The notes: a model not told the origin generated them from the sequence alone. 64,000 bases of DNA from F-183 sp964627455 (GCA_964627455.1 CAZVKC010000005.1:62001-126000); one strand, 5' to 3'. Numbered from the stretch's first letter, positions 27,868 through 37,420 are shown. Numbers and translations: made by a program.

Positions 27868-30090
27868 ATGACCGCAGTCGCAGCGATTCTCTTCGGCTCC
27901 CTACTCGTCATCGCACTTTGCGTCGCGCTGGGACTTCCTGTCGCCAACCGGCTGCCGCTTTACAGGCAGGAACGCTGGCCCGTGGCGTTCGTCACAGGTT
28001 CCGCGATTTTGAGCGGGATTGTGTTCCTGCTCTGCGCGATCCATCAGGCGCGCCGTGGTGTGTTCCTCGTGCTCGCCGTTGCGGCCATTGCGGCCGCATG
28101 GAAGTGGCGGGCGACTGCCGCGGCGGAATCCTTCCCGGAACTCCCGAAGACCTCTTTCTGGATCTTCCTCGCCTTGTTCGTCCCGTTCACGGTCTACTAC
28201 CTCGCCAACGCGATGGCGCCCGAGTGGAGTCCCGATGGATCCTCGTATCATCTCGGCTGGATCGCGAAATACGCAGCGGCACGGGGTTTTGTATCGCCCG
28301 TCTCGAGCATCTACGGAATGCTCTCGCAGGGCGTCGAACTGCTGTATCTGCCGGCTTTCCTCTTCGGCAAACACTCTGCAACCGCAATGGTCCACTTCGC
28401 GTTCCTGTTGGACCTCGTCTGGCTGATCGTCTGTTTCGGACGCCGCATCGGCAAGCCCGCCGCGGGATTCGCTGCTGCGATCTTCGTGTACGCGAGTCCG
28501 GTGATCGGCATCGACGGGACCTCCGCCTACATCGACCTCGCGCTCACCTGCATCGGGTTTGCTCTGTCTTACCTGCTGTTCATCTGGGACACGAATCGCC
28601 AGCACCGCGGGTTGCTGATCGTGGCCGGGCTTCTGGCTGGATTCACCTACGCAGCCAAGTACACAGGCGCGATCCTCGCGGTGTGGGCATTCGTCGCCGT
28701 GCTGTGGCGCTCCCGCAGTCTCAAGAACGCAGCGATCCTGACGGCGATGGCGCTGGTGCTGAGCACGCCATGGATGGTTCGCAACGCGGTCACGGTGGGG
28801 AATCCCCTGGCGCCGCTGTTCAACCGGTTCTTCCCGAACCCCAATGTCCACATCCTGTTCGAGAAACAGTACTCGGCCTGGCTCGCGGATTACGACGTCA
28901 AAGACAAATGGCAGCTTCCTCTTGAAGTAACGATCCGCGGTGAAAAGACGACCGGCGTTCTCGGCTATCTCTTCCTGTTGACGCCACTGGCGCTGCTCGC
29001 GCTGCGCAAGCGCGAAGGACGCTGGCTGCTCGGCGCGGCGCTCTTTGCAGCGGCGCCGTATCCCTTGAACATCGGGACCCGGTTCCTGATCCCGGCCCTT
29101 CCGTTCGTCTCCCTCGCACTGGCCCTGGCGCTGGAGTTCCGGTTCCTGTTGCCGGGCCTCATGATTGTGCATTCGGTCTTGTGCTGGCCGAACTGGCCAC
29201 CGGGACTGTTGACGAAAACCGTGCCGCCGAACGCCTGGAAACTGATCCGGCTTCCGTGGAAGGCGGCACTGCGAATTGAAAACGAACCGGATTTTCTCGC
29301 GCGGCGATCGGAGGGTTACGTCCGCGCACGAATGCTCGAAGCGCGAGTCCCGCCCGGAGAGAAAATCCTCGCCCAGAACGGCGTGGCCGATGTATACACA
29401 ACACGCGAAGTTCTGGTGGGCTACCAGTCGGCGAACAACGAGAAGCTGATGGACATCCTGTATACGGGCCTCGACGAAGCCCGCTGGCCGCGCCTCACCT
29501 GGGCTTTCAAATTCCCCGCCAATCGCGACGTGAAGAGGTTCCGGCTGGAACAGACTTTTCCGGTCGAAGTGCAGGACGAACAGTGGAACATCACCGAAAT
29601 TCGTTTGTATCGCGATGGCGCGGAACTGCCGCGCGAGGCGAACTGGCGGTTGACTGCAAAGCCGAATCCCTGGGATATTCAGATGGCGTTCGACAACAGC
29701 CCCGTGACGCGCTGGCGCAGTTGGGAAACGGCCAAGCCCGGCATGCACGTCGACATGGACCTCGGGGCCGTGCAGCAACTTTCGCAGATCCATGTCGAGT
29801 CTTCGTGGGACAGCCCGCATTGCCGCGTGAAACTGTATATCGACGCCGGCAAAGGTTGGGAAGAGATCAAAATGGAACCGGAACTCATCGAAGGCCAGAC
29901 GCGAGTCTGGATGCGCAGGGAGGCCACGAGAGAGTTACTGGATCGTGGAGTGCGGTGGCTCATGTTCTCGCCGGATGAGTATAGCGGCACCGATCTCTAC
30001 GAGGCACAAAAGGAATGGGGCATCCGATACGTGGACGAGGCGCTCGGAAAACGGCTGTTCGAGATACAGCCATACGTGGTGAACAAGTGA
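27868..30090 (+). CDS. GT-C-like polytopic membrane protein with C-terminal discoidin domain
   Basis: A 740-residue protein. Residues 1 to about 450 hold ten or more membrane segments and the early luminal loop EWSPDGSSYHLGWIAKYA, which has the acidic residues typical of PMT/ArnT-like GT-C glycosyltransferases using polyprenyl-linked sugars. After a soluble linker, residues about 590-700 read like an F5/8 type C (discoidin) domain: AFDNSPVTRWRSWE, MDLGAVQQLSQIHVE. A glycosyltransferase fused to a carbohydrate-binding module would act on the periplasmic side of the inner membrane. It is followed by a kinase gene that starts in its stop codon (GTGA). Confidence 0.75.
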   Translation: MTAVAAILFGSLLVIALCVALGLPVANRLPLYRQERWPVAFVTGSAILSGIVFLLCAIHQARRGVFLVLAVAAIAAAWKWRATAAAESFPELPKTSFWIFLALFVPFTVYYLANAMAPEWSPDGSSYHLGWIAKYAAARGFVSPVSSIYGMLSQGVELLYLPAFLFGKHSATAMVHFAFLLDLVWLIVCFGRRIGKPAAGFAAAIFVYASPVIGIDGTSAYIDLALTCIGFALSYLLFIWDTNRQHRGLLIVAGLLAGFTYAAKYTGAILAVWAFVAVLWRSRSLKNAAILTAMALVLSTPWMVRNAVTVGNPLAPLFNRFFPNPNVHILFEKQYSAWLADYDVKDKWQLPLEVTIRGEKTTGVLGYLFLLTPLALLALRKREGRWLLGAALFAAAPYPLNIGTRFLIPALPFVSLALALALEFRFLLPGLMIVHSVLCWPNWPPGLLTKTVPPNAWKLIRLPWKAALRIENEPDFLARRSEGYVRARMLEARVPPGEKILAQNGVADVYTTREVLVGYQSANNEKLMDILYTGLDEARWPRLTWAFKFPANRDVKRFRLEQTFPVEVQDEQWNITEIRLYRDGAELPREANWRLTAKPNPWDIQMAFDNSPVTRWRSWETAKPGMHVDMDLGAVQQLSQIHVESSWDSPHCRVKLYIDAGKGWEEIKMEPELIEGQTRVWMRREATRELLDRGVRWLMFSPDEYSGTDLYEAQKEWGIRYVDEALGKRLFEIQPYVVNK

Positions 30091-31019
30091 GCTACTACCT
30101 GGGTATCGACGGCGGCCAGTCCAGCACGACCGCACTAATTGGCGATGACACGGGCCGCGTCGCTGGGTACGGCCGCGGTGGCCCCTGCAATCACGTCAGC
30201 GGTCCCGAGGCACGGACCAAGTTTCTGAACGCGATCGGCGGATGCGTGCGAGCGGCGGCGGCACAGGCCGGCATGAGCGAGCCCTTCCAGTTCGCGGGCG
30301 CCTGTTCGGGATTCAGCGGCGGGGCTAAGGACAAAGCATACCTGCTGGACGAGATCTTCCAGGCAGATGAAAAGTTCGTCACGCACGACGCGCTGATCGC
30401 GCTGGTGGGGTCGACCGGCGGCGCGCCCGGCGTGATGGTGATTTCCGGAACCGGATCAATTGCATTCGGCCGCGATACCTCGGGCAAGACGATTCGCGCT
30501 GGAGGCTGGGGGTACGTATACGGCGATGAAGGCGGCGGATTCGACATCACGCGGCAGGCGCTGCGCGCAGCGTTGCGTGCAGAAGAAGGCTGGGGGCCAT
30601 CGACATCACTGCGGCCCAAGTTGCTGGCAGCCGCGAACGCGACCGACATCAACGATCTGATGCACCGGTTCTACACGCCCGAGTTCACGCGGCCGCAGAT
30701 TGCCGCGATGTCCAAACTGGTGGACCAGGCGGCAGAGGAGGGCGACGAGATCGCGATCCGCATCCTCGAAGAAGCGGCGTCGAACCTCGCGACCTATGCC
30801 CGCGCCGCACGCGATATCGTATTCGGCCCCGGATCGACAGAACCCGTCCGCTGCGTCGGAGGCGTGTTCAAGAGCCGGCGAATGCGACAGGCGTTCGGGG
30901 AGCGAATCGAGGCTGCCGCACCGAAGTATATGCCCGCTGCGGGTGCGCTGCTCGAGGCCTATCGCATCGCGGGTAAAACAGGAATCCAACTGACCGACGT
31001 TCCGGAGTTCGAGAAATGA
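30087..31019 (+). CDS. BadF/BadG/BcrA/BcrD ATPase family sugar kinase (N-acetylglucosamine kinase-like)
   Basis: A 310-residue ASKHA-fold kinase. It has the phosphate-1 loop YLGIDGGQSSTTALI at the N-terminus, SGTGSIAFG as the second phosphate loop, the GGWGYVYGDEGGGFDITRQAL segment typical of eukaryote-like GlcNAc kinases, and an adenosine-loop VGGVFKS. The GTG start overlaps the stop of the GT-C gene. Together with nagA at the right end of the window it hints at amino-sugar recycling, though the two loci are far apart. Some family members act on other substrates. Confidence 0.85.
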   Translation: MSYYLGIDGGQSSTTALIGDDTGRVAGYGRGGPCNHVSGPEARTKFLNAIGGCVRAAAAQAGMSEPFQFAGACSGFSGGAKDKAYLLDEIFQADEKFVTHDALIALVGSTGGAPGVMVISGTGSIAFGRDTSGKTIRAGGWGYVYGDEGGGFDITRQALRAALRAEEGWGPSTSLRPKLLAAANATDINDLMHRFYTPEFTRPQIAAMSKLVDQAAEEGDEIAIRILEEAASNLATYARAARDIVFGPGSTEPVRCVGGVFKSRRMRQAFGERIEAAAPKYMPAAGALLEAYRIAGKTGIQLTDVPEFEK

Positions 31020-32335
31020 ACCTCACAAGACTGTTCCTTTTCGCCGCGTGGACGGCTATGGCCGCGGAACCGGATTGGGCCGCGACTGAAAAGCGGGCCC
31101 TGGAGTTCCTGCAGTCGTACGTGCGGATCCAGAGCGTGAATCCGCCGGCTGATTCGCGGCAGGCCGCCGCGCTGTTCAAAGCGGAACTCGAGCGGCATGG
31201 CTTGGCGCCGAAGCTGTACGAATCCGGCAAGCAGGGGCAAACCGTACTCATCGTGCGTTTGCCCGGCAAAGACCACACGCTGAAACCGCTGCTGCTGTTG
31301 AACCACTTCGATGTCGTGCCGGTGGATCGCGCGGCGTGGAAGGTCGACCCGTTCGGCGCAGCCATCGAGGGCGGCTACATCTGGGGACGCGGCACGCTCG
31401 ACATGAAGGGCGTCGGCACGCAGCAGTTGTTCGCATTGACTTTAATGAAGGACCTCGGCATCGTACCGGAACGCGACATCGTCATGTTGTGCACGCCTGA
31501 CGAAGAGACCGGCGGAGAGTTCGGCATCCAGTGGATGATCAAGAACCACTTCGACGAGATCAACGCGGAATGGGCTCTGGACGAAGGCGGCATGGGAACT
31601 CACGACATTTTCTCGAAAGACAAGAAGCTGATCTTCGGCGTTGCGGTCGGCGAGAAACAGATGCTGTGGCTTCGCCTGCGGGCGAAGGGAACGGCCGGGC
31701 ATGGATCCCAGCCGATCCCCGATAACGCGAACATGATCCTCATTCAGGCCATTCAAAAGGCGCTGGAACTGCCGGCGAACAACAAGGCCAACCGCGTGGT
31801 GACGGAAATGATGAAGGTGATCGGGACGCCGGCCGAGAACAAGTTCATGGCGGCGATCCAGAAGAACACGATCTCGCTCACTACGCTCACCGCCGGAGTC
31901 GGCAATCCGGTGAAGGCCAACGTGATCCCGTCGAACAGCGAAGCGACGCTCGACTGCCGCCTGCTGCCCGGCGTCAATGCCGACGAATTCGTTTCCGAGA
32001 TGAAAGCGCGAATCAACGATCCGCGCGTGACGGTGGAGCGGATCTCGACTCCCGTGGACGCCGGGGAGAGCCCCAGCGATACGGTGATGTTCCGCGTACT
32101 GGCGGATGCGCTGCGCAGGCACCATCCGGGCGCGGAGGTCACGCCGATGCTGGTCCCGTTCGGCACCGATTCGGTGAACCTCCGCAAGCGGGCGATTCCT
32201 TCCTATGGCTTCACGCCGATGATCCTCGACGCCGCCACCGCGGCGACCATGCACAGCGATTCCGAGCGGATCCCGGTGGATCAGTTCCTGAAGGGTTTGC
32301 GCGTCTACTTCGACGTGCTGCGGTCGAAATTCTGA
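31016..32335 (+). CDS. M20 family metallopeptidase, secreted
   Basis: A 439-residue di-zinc peptidase with a signal peptide (LFLFAAWTAMAAEP). The metal and catalytic motifs are complete: NHFDVVPVD (His and Asp), GRGTLDMKG (bridging Asp), DEETGGEFG (catalytic Glu plus ligand Glu) and the C-terminal His in TMHSDSERIPV. The dimerisation domain lies in the middle. It resembles carboxypeptidase or dipeptidase members that release amino acids. It starts inside the kinase stop codon (ATGA) and closes the operon. Its last 31 bp overlap the convergent glycosyltransferase gene. Confidence 0.92.
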   Translation: MNLTRLFLFAAWTAMAAEPDWAATEKRALEFLQSYVRIQSVNPPADSRQAAALFKAELERHGLAPKLYESGKQGQTVLIVRLPGKDHTLKPLLLLNHFDVVPVDRAAWKVDPFGAAIEGGYIWGRGTLDMKGVGTQQLFALTLMKDLGIVPERDIVMLCTPDEETGGEFGIQWMIKNHFDEINAEWALDEGGMGTHDIFSKDKKLIFGVAVGEKQMLWLRLRAKGTAGHGSQPIPDNANMILIQAIQKALELPANNKANRVVTEMMKVIGTPAENKFMAAIQKNTISLTTLTAGVGNPVKANVIPSNSEATLDCRLLPGVNADEFVSEMKARINDPRVTVERISTPVDAGESPSDTVMFRVLADALRRHHPGAEVTPMLVPFGTDSVNLRKRAIPSYGFTPMILDAATAATMHSDSERIPVDQFLKGLRVYFDVLRSKF

Positions 32336-33414
32336 CCGTTAGCGAGCGCGGTTAGCAGCCGCTCGTACTCCCGGGTGACGGCGTCCCAGCCATAGCGGGA
32401 TTCGACGCGGGCTCGCGCTTTCGCGCCCCAGGATTCGCGCTCTCCGGCGGACATGCGCAGGACCTCTTCGAGGCGCGCCGTGAGCGTCTCGTGCGTGAAC
32501 GGGATCCCGATTCCGCCCGCGACTTCGGCATTTTCGGGCGTATCGAGATACAACACCAGCGCCCCGCGCCCCATCGCTTCGATCAACGCCGGATGCGTGC
32601 CGCCGACTTCCGTGGCGTGGATGTACGCGAAGCAGTGGGACTGCAATTCCTTGTATCCGGCGCCGTAAATGCCCCCCGGCATCACAACCCGCGGATCCCG
32701 TGTGTCGCGCACGCGGGAGATGTAGTCGTGCGCGTAAGGCGCATCGCCGATGAGCGCCAGTTTGAGATCGGTTTGCACCTTCTCGAAGGACTCGCGGACC
32801 AGCAGTCCGTTGTTCTCCGGCTCCATGCGGCTGACGTAGAGGAAGTATTGCCCGGCCTGCAAACTCAGGCGATCCAAAACCTCGGCCGTCGCGACACGTC
32901 CGGTTTCCGCGCCATATGCGATAAACGTGGATTCCGCGCCGTAGCGTTCCTGATAATACTCGCGGATCTTCACGGCATCGGAAACGATCCGCGTCGGGAA
33001 CTTGGTCGACATCCATTCCGAACACAGATACCAGGCTCGGGCCAGCGCGTTCCACTTCTTGCGCTTGCGCTCCAGTCCATCGACGTTCAGCGCCACAGGC
33101 ATGCCAGCGAGCCGCGGCATCCAGGTGAACACCGCATTCGCCGCGTTGCAATACAGCACGGCGTCATGGCGATGAAACAGCAGGTGCAGTGTCGATACGA
33201 ACGAATGCGCGAGGGTGTCAAAGTATTTGTGCCGGATGGTCGGCAGGTAGACGAGATCGACGCCCTTGTACCTGGGTTCGGAATGACGCTGCCGGCAGTA
33301 GACGGTGACGGAATGCCCGAGTGCAACAAGCCGGGGAGCCAGTTCCTCGGCGAACGTCTCAAAGCCGCCGTAATTGGCGGGAATGCCACGGATACCGAGG
33401 ATTGCGAACTTCAC
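32305..33414 (-). CDS. family 4 glycosyltransferase with DUF1972 N-terminal domain
   Basis: A 369-residue GT-B-fold enzyme. The N-terminus reads ILGIRGIPANYGGFETFAEEL, the DUF1972 signature of rhamnosyl- or galactosyltransferases in capsule and O-antigen clusters. The C-terminal half has the GT4 donor-site pattern YVSRMEPENNG and, in place of the EX7E motif, HATEVGGTHPALIEAMGRGALV. It is the last gene of a six-gene minus-strand glycan operon; the upstream stop is 3 bp away. Acceptor and donor sugars are unknown. Confidence 0.9.
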   Translation of the reverse strand: MKFAILGIRGIPANYGGFETFAEELAPRLVALGHSVTVYCRQRHSEPRYKGVDLVYLPTIRHKYFDTLAHSFVSTLHLLFHRHDAVLYCNAANAVFTWMPRLAGMPVALNVDGLERKRKKWNALARAWYLCSEWMSTKFPTRIVSDAVKIREYYQERYGAESTFIAYGAETGRVATAEVLDRLSLQAGQYFLYVSRMEPENNGLLVRESFEKVQTDLKLALIGDAPYAHDYISRVRDTRDPRVVMPGGIYGAGYKELQSHCFAYIHATEVGGTHPALIEAMGRGALVLYLDTPENAEVAGGIGIPFTHETLTARLEEVLRMSAGERESWGAKARARVESRYGWDAVTREYERLLTALANGQNFDRSTSK

Positions 33415-33417
33415 GAA

Positions 33418-34527
33418 TTACGCGCGCCGCGCAGCCCGGGCTTTGGTTGTCGCGGGAGAGGGAGCAGCGCCCGCTGAAGCCGAGGCAGCCTGGGACTTAA
33501 CCGCCTGCAGGCGCGACATGAATTTGGGCGCTGGTTTCGCAACGGGCTCATAGGAAAACCAACTGGACATGTACTCTTCGTCCACACGCATCCGCTTCAT
33601 GATCGCGTCGCGCTTGGCGAGGAACCGGCGGAAGTTCGCCGCAAGGTACCAGAAGGCCTTCAGCGAACTGTGCTCATGCAACAGGCAGGCGCCGAAGACG
33701 ACCAGGTCGCGGGTGGTGATGGACAACCAGTTGCGGCGATACAGTCCCGGCGTGATGTTCTTGATCCGCATCAGGAACCGGTTCTTCACCGAGTGCATGT
33801 TGATCGCCGGCGGCAGCGCGCGGCGATTGCCGGGCAGCACGTTGCGAACGTGGTATCCGCGAGCGTCAGGCGTGTAAATGCAGCGCCAGCCGAGCAACTG
33901 GGCCCGCCAGGCGACATCGGCGTCTTCGCGGTACACGAAAAAGTCCGGATCGAAGAAGTCGCCATCGAACGAAATGTCGTTAATCATCGTCCGCCGGTAC
34001 AACGCGGCGGCGGCGGTAGCGCCGAACACGTACTCAGGCTTCGTGTAATGCCCGGTGTCGACTTCCTGGCTGCCGCGGTCCAAATGCCGCAGCATCGGCG
34101 TGAAGTAGATGCCGGTTGAATCGACGAGTTGCTTTTCCGGAAGATCGAAGGTGGCAAGGATCGTCAGCAGTTTGCCGCAGACGGTTCCACACTTGGAATC
34201 GACATTGCCGGCATCCACGAGTTCCTGGATAAAACCAGGCATCAGAAGGACATCCGGATTCAAAGTCAGCACCCATTCGCCTTGCGAAAGATGAATGGCC
34301 TGATTTTGAGCGGCTGCGAAACCGATGTTCTCGTCGTTGTAGATAATTTTGACGCGATCGTCGAACTGCTCCAGGATGTCGGTCGTGCCATCCGTCGAAG
34401 CGTTGTCGATCACGATGATTTCGCGATTGGGATAACGCTGTTCGAGGACCGATTCCAAACATCTTTTGATGAACCGGCCACTGTTGTAGGTCACGATTGT
34501 GACCGAAACCATGTCGTTATGCGGCAT
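33418..34527 (-). CDS. family 2 glycosyltransferase
   Basis: A 369-residue GT-A enzyme of the rhamnosyltransferase (WbbL-like) kind. The nucleotide-sugar site shows VTIVTYNSG, DNASTDGT and NPDVLLMPG, and the acceptor half has FFVYREDADVAWRAQLLGWRCIY. A Lys/Ala-rich tail of about 40 residues follows and is probably disordered. An internal ATG five codons later (MVSVTIV) is a possible alternative start. A 57-bp gap separates it from the previous GT2 gene, the largest spacing in the operon. Confidence 0.9.
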   Translation of the reverse strand: MPHNDMVSVTIVTYNSGRFIKRCLESVLEQRYPNREIIVIDNASTDGTTDILEQFDDRVKIIYNDENIGFAAAQNQAIHLSQGEWVLTLNPDVLLMPGFIQELVDAGNVDSKCGTVCGKLLTILATFDLPEKQLVDSTGIYFTPMLRHLDRGSQEVDTGHYTKPEYVFGATAAAALYRRTMINDISFDGDFFDPDFFVYREDADVAWRAQLLGWRCIYTPDARGYHVRNVLPGNRRALPPAINMHSVKNRFLMRIKNITPGLYRRNWLSITTRDLVVFGACLLHEHSSLKAFWYLAANFRRFLAKRDAIMKRMRVDEEYMSSWFSYEPVAKPAPKFMSRLQAVKSQAASASAGAAPSPATTKARAARRA

Positions 34528-34584
34528 GCAGGCGATCTTCAGTCCCCATCATCAATTCCGACGTATTCAAAAACACCACATCTC

Positions 34585-35583
34585 TCACTGCCGAACTGCC
34601 GAAACCACGCCACTGGCGTTCGCCTGGGTCGCCGAACGTAACACAGCTAACCGTCCAGTAAAGAGCGACCGAACCGCCAATCGCATGATTGTAGCGTACA
34701 ACCGGAGCGTCTTGCCGAATCCTGTGCTGTTTCCCAAGGTGAACACCCCCCTCAAAAACGCACCGGCCGCGACGGCTGCACAAACCCATCCAAACGCAAG
34801 CGAATCAAAATGTTTCGCCGCGTATCTCAGCAAACTACCATACCATAGTAACCCGCGAACCGATTCATCTACCTGGAGCACCGAATGCCCTCCCTGATGG
34901 ACGGCGGCGCACCGTGGAGTGAATCGAATCCGATACCCGCGATCGAGCGCGCGACGGCACAAATCGGCATCTTCGAACCAGACCGGATAGAACGATTCGT
35001 CCATGCCGCCCAACTCGGTCCACACGTCGCGACGCACCATCAGGAAAGCGCCCGGAGGCTGTTCCACAAATGCCGGATCCTTGCCGGAAAGGTCCAGGCA
35101 TCGATACCGGCGATTCACGGGATTCGACGGCCAGATCCGGTTCAGCCCAAGCACTTCGAATGTCAGCGCAAGCGGGGTCGGAAGGCGGCGGGCAAAGAAC
35201 CCGATTTGCGGATCCCCGGACTCGCCCACCAGAAGTCCCGAGGCCAGGCCATGCTCTTCGCACTCGGCTTCCAGTCCCGATAGATCGGGTGACAACAGCG
35301 CCGTATCCGGATTGAGCAACAGTACGTAACGGCCGGATCCGCTGCGGGCGCCGAGATTGACGCCGCCGCCAAATCCCAGGTTCGACTCACTCTCGATGAG
35401 CCGCACCTGATCGAACTGCCGCACCACGGCCCGCGTCTCGTCCTGCGACGCGTTATCGACGACTATCACGCTTCCGCCCCCCTCCGGCACACCGCGCAGG
35501 GACCGCAGGCACGCGCCGATCACCTGGCCGGAATTGTACGTGACGATCACAACGTCCGTTCGGCAGGCGGGGGGCACGGTCAC
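34585..35583 (-). CDS. family 2 glycosyltransferase
   Basis: A 332-residue GT-A enzyme. Motifs: VVIVTYNSGQVIGACL, VDNASQDET, LLLNPDTAL and WFEDADLCRRALDRGYRIRF. I start at the GTG at 35583, whose GTGA overlaps the stop of the upstream GT2 gene; the frame continues upstream but only as a shadow of that gene. A hydrophobic C-terminal stretch (AFGWVCAAVAAGAFLRGVF) suggests membrane association. Base composition near its 3' end is slightly richer in A and T than its surroundings. Confidence 0.9.
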   Translation of the reverse strand: MTVPPACRTDVVIVTYNSGQVIGACLRSLRGVPEGGGSVIVVDNASQDETRAVVRQFDQVRLIESESNLGFGGGVNLGARSGSGRYVLLLNPDTALLSPDLSGLEAECEEHGLASGLLVGESGDPQIGFFARRLPTPLALTFEVLGLNRIWPSNPVNRRYRCLDLSGKDPAFVEQPPGAFLMVRRDVWTELGGMDESFYPVWFEDADLCRRALDRGYRIRFTPRCAAVHQGGHSVLQVDESVRGLLWYGSLLRYAAKHFDSLAFGWVCAAVAAGAFLRGVFTLGNSTGFGKTLRLYATIMRLAVRSLFTGRLAVLRSATQANASGVVSAVRQ

Positions 35584-36545
35584 ACGTCCCTTTCCTGATC
35601 GAGCGGCAGGAACCGGAAATACTGACGCCAGTACCAATCCCATCCGGTGCGGCGTTGCAGATCTTCGATTTGCCGTTCACTCTCTACGACAATGCGAAGC
35701 AGGTTCTGATGACACTTTTTTTGAATGGCCGGCCTCAAGCCATCCAGTTTACCCCTGCACCAGGCCGCGAACACGCCGTGTTTGAGCGCCAGGAGCCCCC
35801 AGAGGAATTGCCCCCACAGTGCCGGCCATACGCCCACCGCATACTTCCGCGCAAGCAGCACCTGATTGCGCGAAATCCAGTACGTTGTGCCGGAGGACCA
35901 GGATCCGCCGAGCGTCGCGCTGCCTTCGTGGTACGCCACCGCTTGCGGCACGTAGACGCCGTTGCATCCGGCCAGGGCGCAGCGGATGCCGAACTCGACG
36001 TCTTCGAGATACGACCCGAACGTTTCGTCGAGCAGGCCCACGCGGTCGAACAGTTCCCGGCGAAAAATGGCCGCCGTCATAGGCGCGCAGGTGATCTCGC
36101 GGGGATCCGAGAACTCGGGTCCATCGGGGAGTCCCGCGCCTCTGCGATAAGCGGCGCCGGATCGCGTGGGCAGATCGTAGGTCGCGTCAATGACGCCGGG
36201 AGCATTCGCGGAGAGGATCTTCGGCGCGGCGAACCACGCGCCTTGCGCCGCCGTAGTCAAAGATTCAAAGAAGCCGGTTTGCAGCGTGACGTCGTTGTTG
36301 AGGATCGCGATCCAATCGGTCGCGGCCGGAACCTCGCGGATCCCCGCGTTGACCGCCTTGGCAAAGCCATAGTTGCGGTCGAGCGGCACCACCGTAGCGC
36401 CATGCGCACGCGCGACGGAAACAGAATCGTCGGAACTGCCGTTGTCGACCACGAGAACCGCCTCGAGGCTTCCCTGCAGTTGCGGAAGCAGCTTTTTCAG
36501 GCGCGATGCGCCATTGAAATTGGGGATGACGGCGGCGACGGTCAT
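35580..36545 (-). CDS. family 2 glycosyltransferase
   Basis: A 321-residue GT-A enzyme with AAVIPNFNGASRL, VDNGSSDDS, ILNNDVTLQ and SYLEDVEFGIRCALAG. It belongs to the same family as the two GT2 proteins encoded after it, and the three may add successive sugars of one repeat unit. Its ATG overlaps the folP stop (ATGA) and its own stop overlaps the next GT2 start (GTGA), so translation of these three genes is coupled. Confidence 0.9.
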   Translation of the reverse strand: MTVAAVIPNFNGASRLKKLLPQLQGSLEAVLVVDNGSSDDSVSVARAHGATVVPLDRNYGFAKAVNAGIREVPAATDWIAILNNDVTLQTGFFESLTTAAQGAWFAAPKILSANAPGVIDATYDLPTRSGAAYRRGAGLPDGPEFSDPREITCAPMTAAIFRRELFDRVGLLDETFGSYLEDVEFGIRCALAGCNGVYVPQAVAYHEGSATLGGSWSSGTTYWISRNQVLLARKYAVGVWPALWGQFLWGLLALKHGVFAAWCRGKLDGLRPAIQKKCHQNLLRIVVESERQIEDLQRRTGWDWYWRQYFRFLPLDQERDV

Positions 36546-37393
36546 TCTTCCACGGATCGCAGGATTGCGTCCGCGGTTTCGATCACCGGCTTCATATTTT
36601 TGACGTCGTGCACACGAACGATGTGCGCGCCGTTGAGGATGGAGGCCGTCACGGCGGCAGCGGTCGCGAACTCGGTTCCCTCTTCATCCAATTGCTTCAG
36701 GAAACTCTTGCGCGAAGGGCCGATCAGGATCGGGATTTCGAGCGCCGCAAAACCATGCAGGCGGCCGATGATTTCCGCGTTCTGCTCGCGGCGTTTGCCG
36801 AATCCCAGCCCGGGATCGACGACGATGCGTTCCTTCAACACACCCGCGCGGCGGGCGCGGTTCGCGGAGGCGTCGAGGTCCTTGCCGATGGTTCCGACAA
36901 CATCCACCAGAGGACCCATCTTCGCCCAGGTTTCCGGCGTCCCGCGCATGTGATTCACGACGAGGCCCGCGTTGCCATTGACGACCACCTTTGGCAGGTT
37001 CGGATCCCACGTCAAGCCGCTCGGATCGTTGATCACTTCGACATCGTACTCGAGCGCTTTCGTGGCCACACCAGACTTGTACGTATCAACCGAAATCGGG
37101 ATGCGGAGTTTGTCGCGGAGCCTTTTGAGGACCGGCACCAGACGGCGCAGTTCTTCAGCTTCCGGCACACGCGCGGATCCGGGCTTGGTCGACTCCGCGC
37201 CGACGTCGATCAGGTCCGCGCCGGCCGCCTCGAGTTCGAGCGCGCGCTCCACGGCGCGTTCCGGATCGTCATAGCGTCCGCCATCCGAAAAGGAATCGGG
37301 AGTTACATTGAGCACTCCCATGATCAAGGTCCGCTCGCCAAGCTGCAACGTCTGCGTTCTCAGCTTCCAATCGAACCGTCTGCGTGACACCAA
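36542..37393 (-). CDS. folP: dihydropteroate synthase
   Basis: A TIM-barrel enzyme of folate synthesis, 283 residues, joining p-aminobenzoate to hydroxymethyl-dihydropterin diphosphate. Signature motifs are intact: MGVLNVTPDSFSDGG, DVGAESTKPG, INDPSG, VDPGLGFGK and IGPSRKSFL. The start could be the TTG at 37393 or the GTG one codon later; GGAGA lies about eight bases before the TTG. It is embedded in a glycan operon, between a methyltransferase gene (27 bp upstream) and a GT2 gene that it overlaps, an unusual place for a folate gene. Confidence 0.95.
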   Translation of the reverse strand: MVSRRRFDWKLRTQTLQLGERTLIMGVLNVTPDSFSDGGRYDDPERAVERALELEAAGADLIDVGAESTKPGSARVPEAEELRRLVPVLKRLRDKLRIPISVDTYKSGVATKALEYDVEVINDPSGLTWDPNLPKVVVNGNAGLVVNHMRGTPETWAKMGPLVDVVGTIGKDLDASANRARRAGVLKERIVVDPGLGFGKRREQNAEIIGRLHGFAALEIPILIGPSRKSFLKQLDEEGTEFATAAAVTASILNGAHIVRVHDVKNMKPVIETADAILRSVEE

Positions 37394-37420
37394 AACTGTT
37401 TCTCCTCAGGGACCAATCAA

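Noticed and set aside
27901..29820. 639-codon minus-strand frame opposite the GT-C gene
   Set aside because: The opposite strand encodes regular membrane helices; the antisense product is Gln/Arg/Asp-rich and unlike a real protein.
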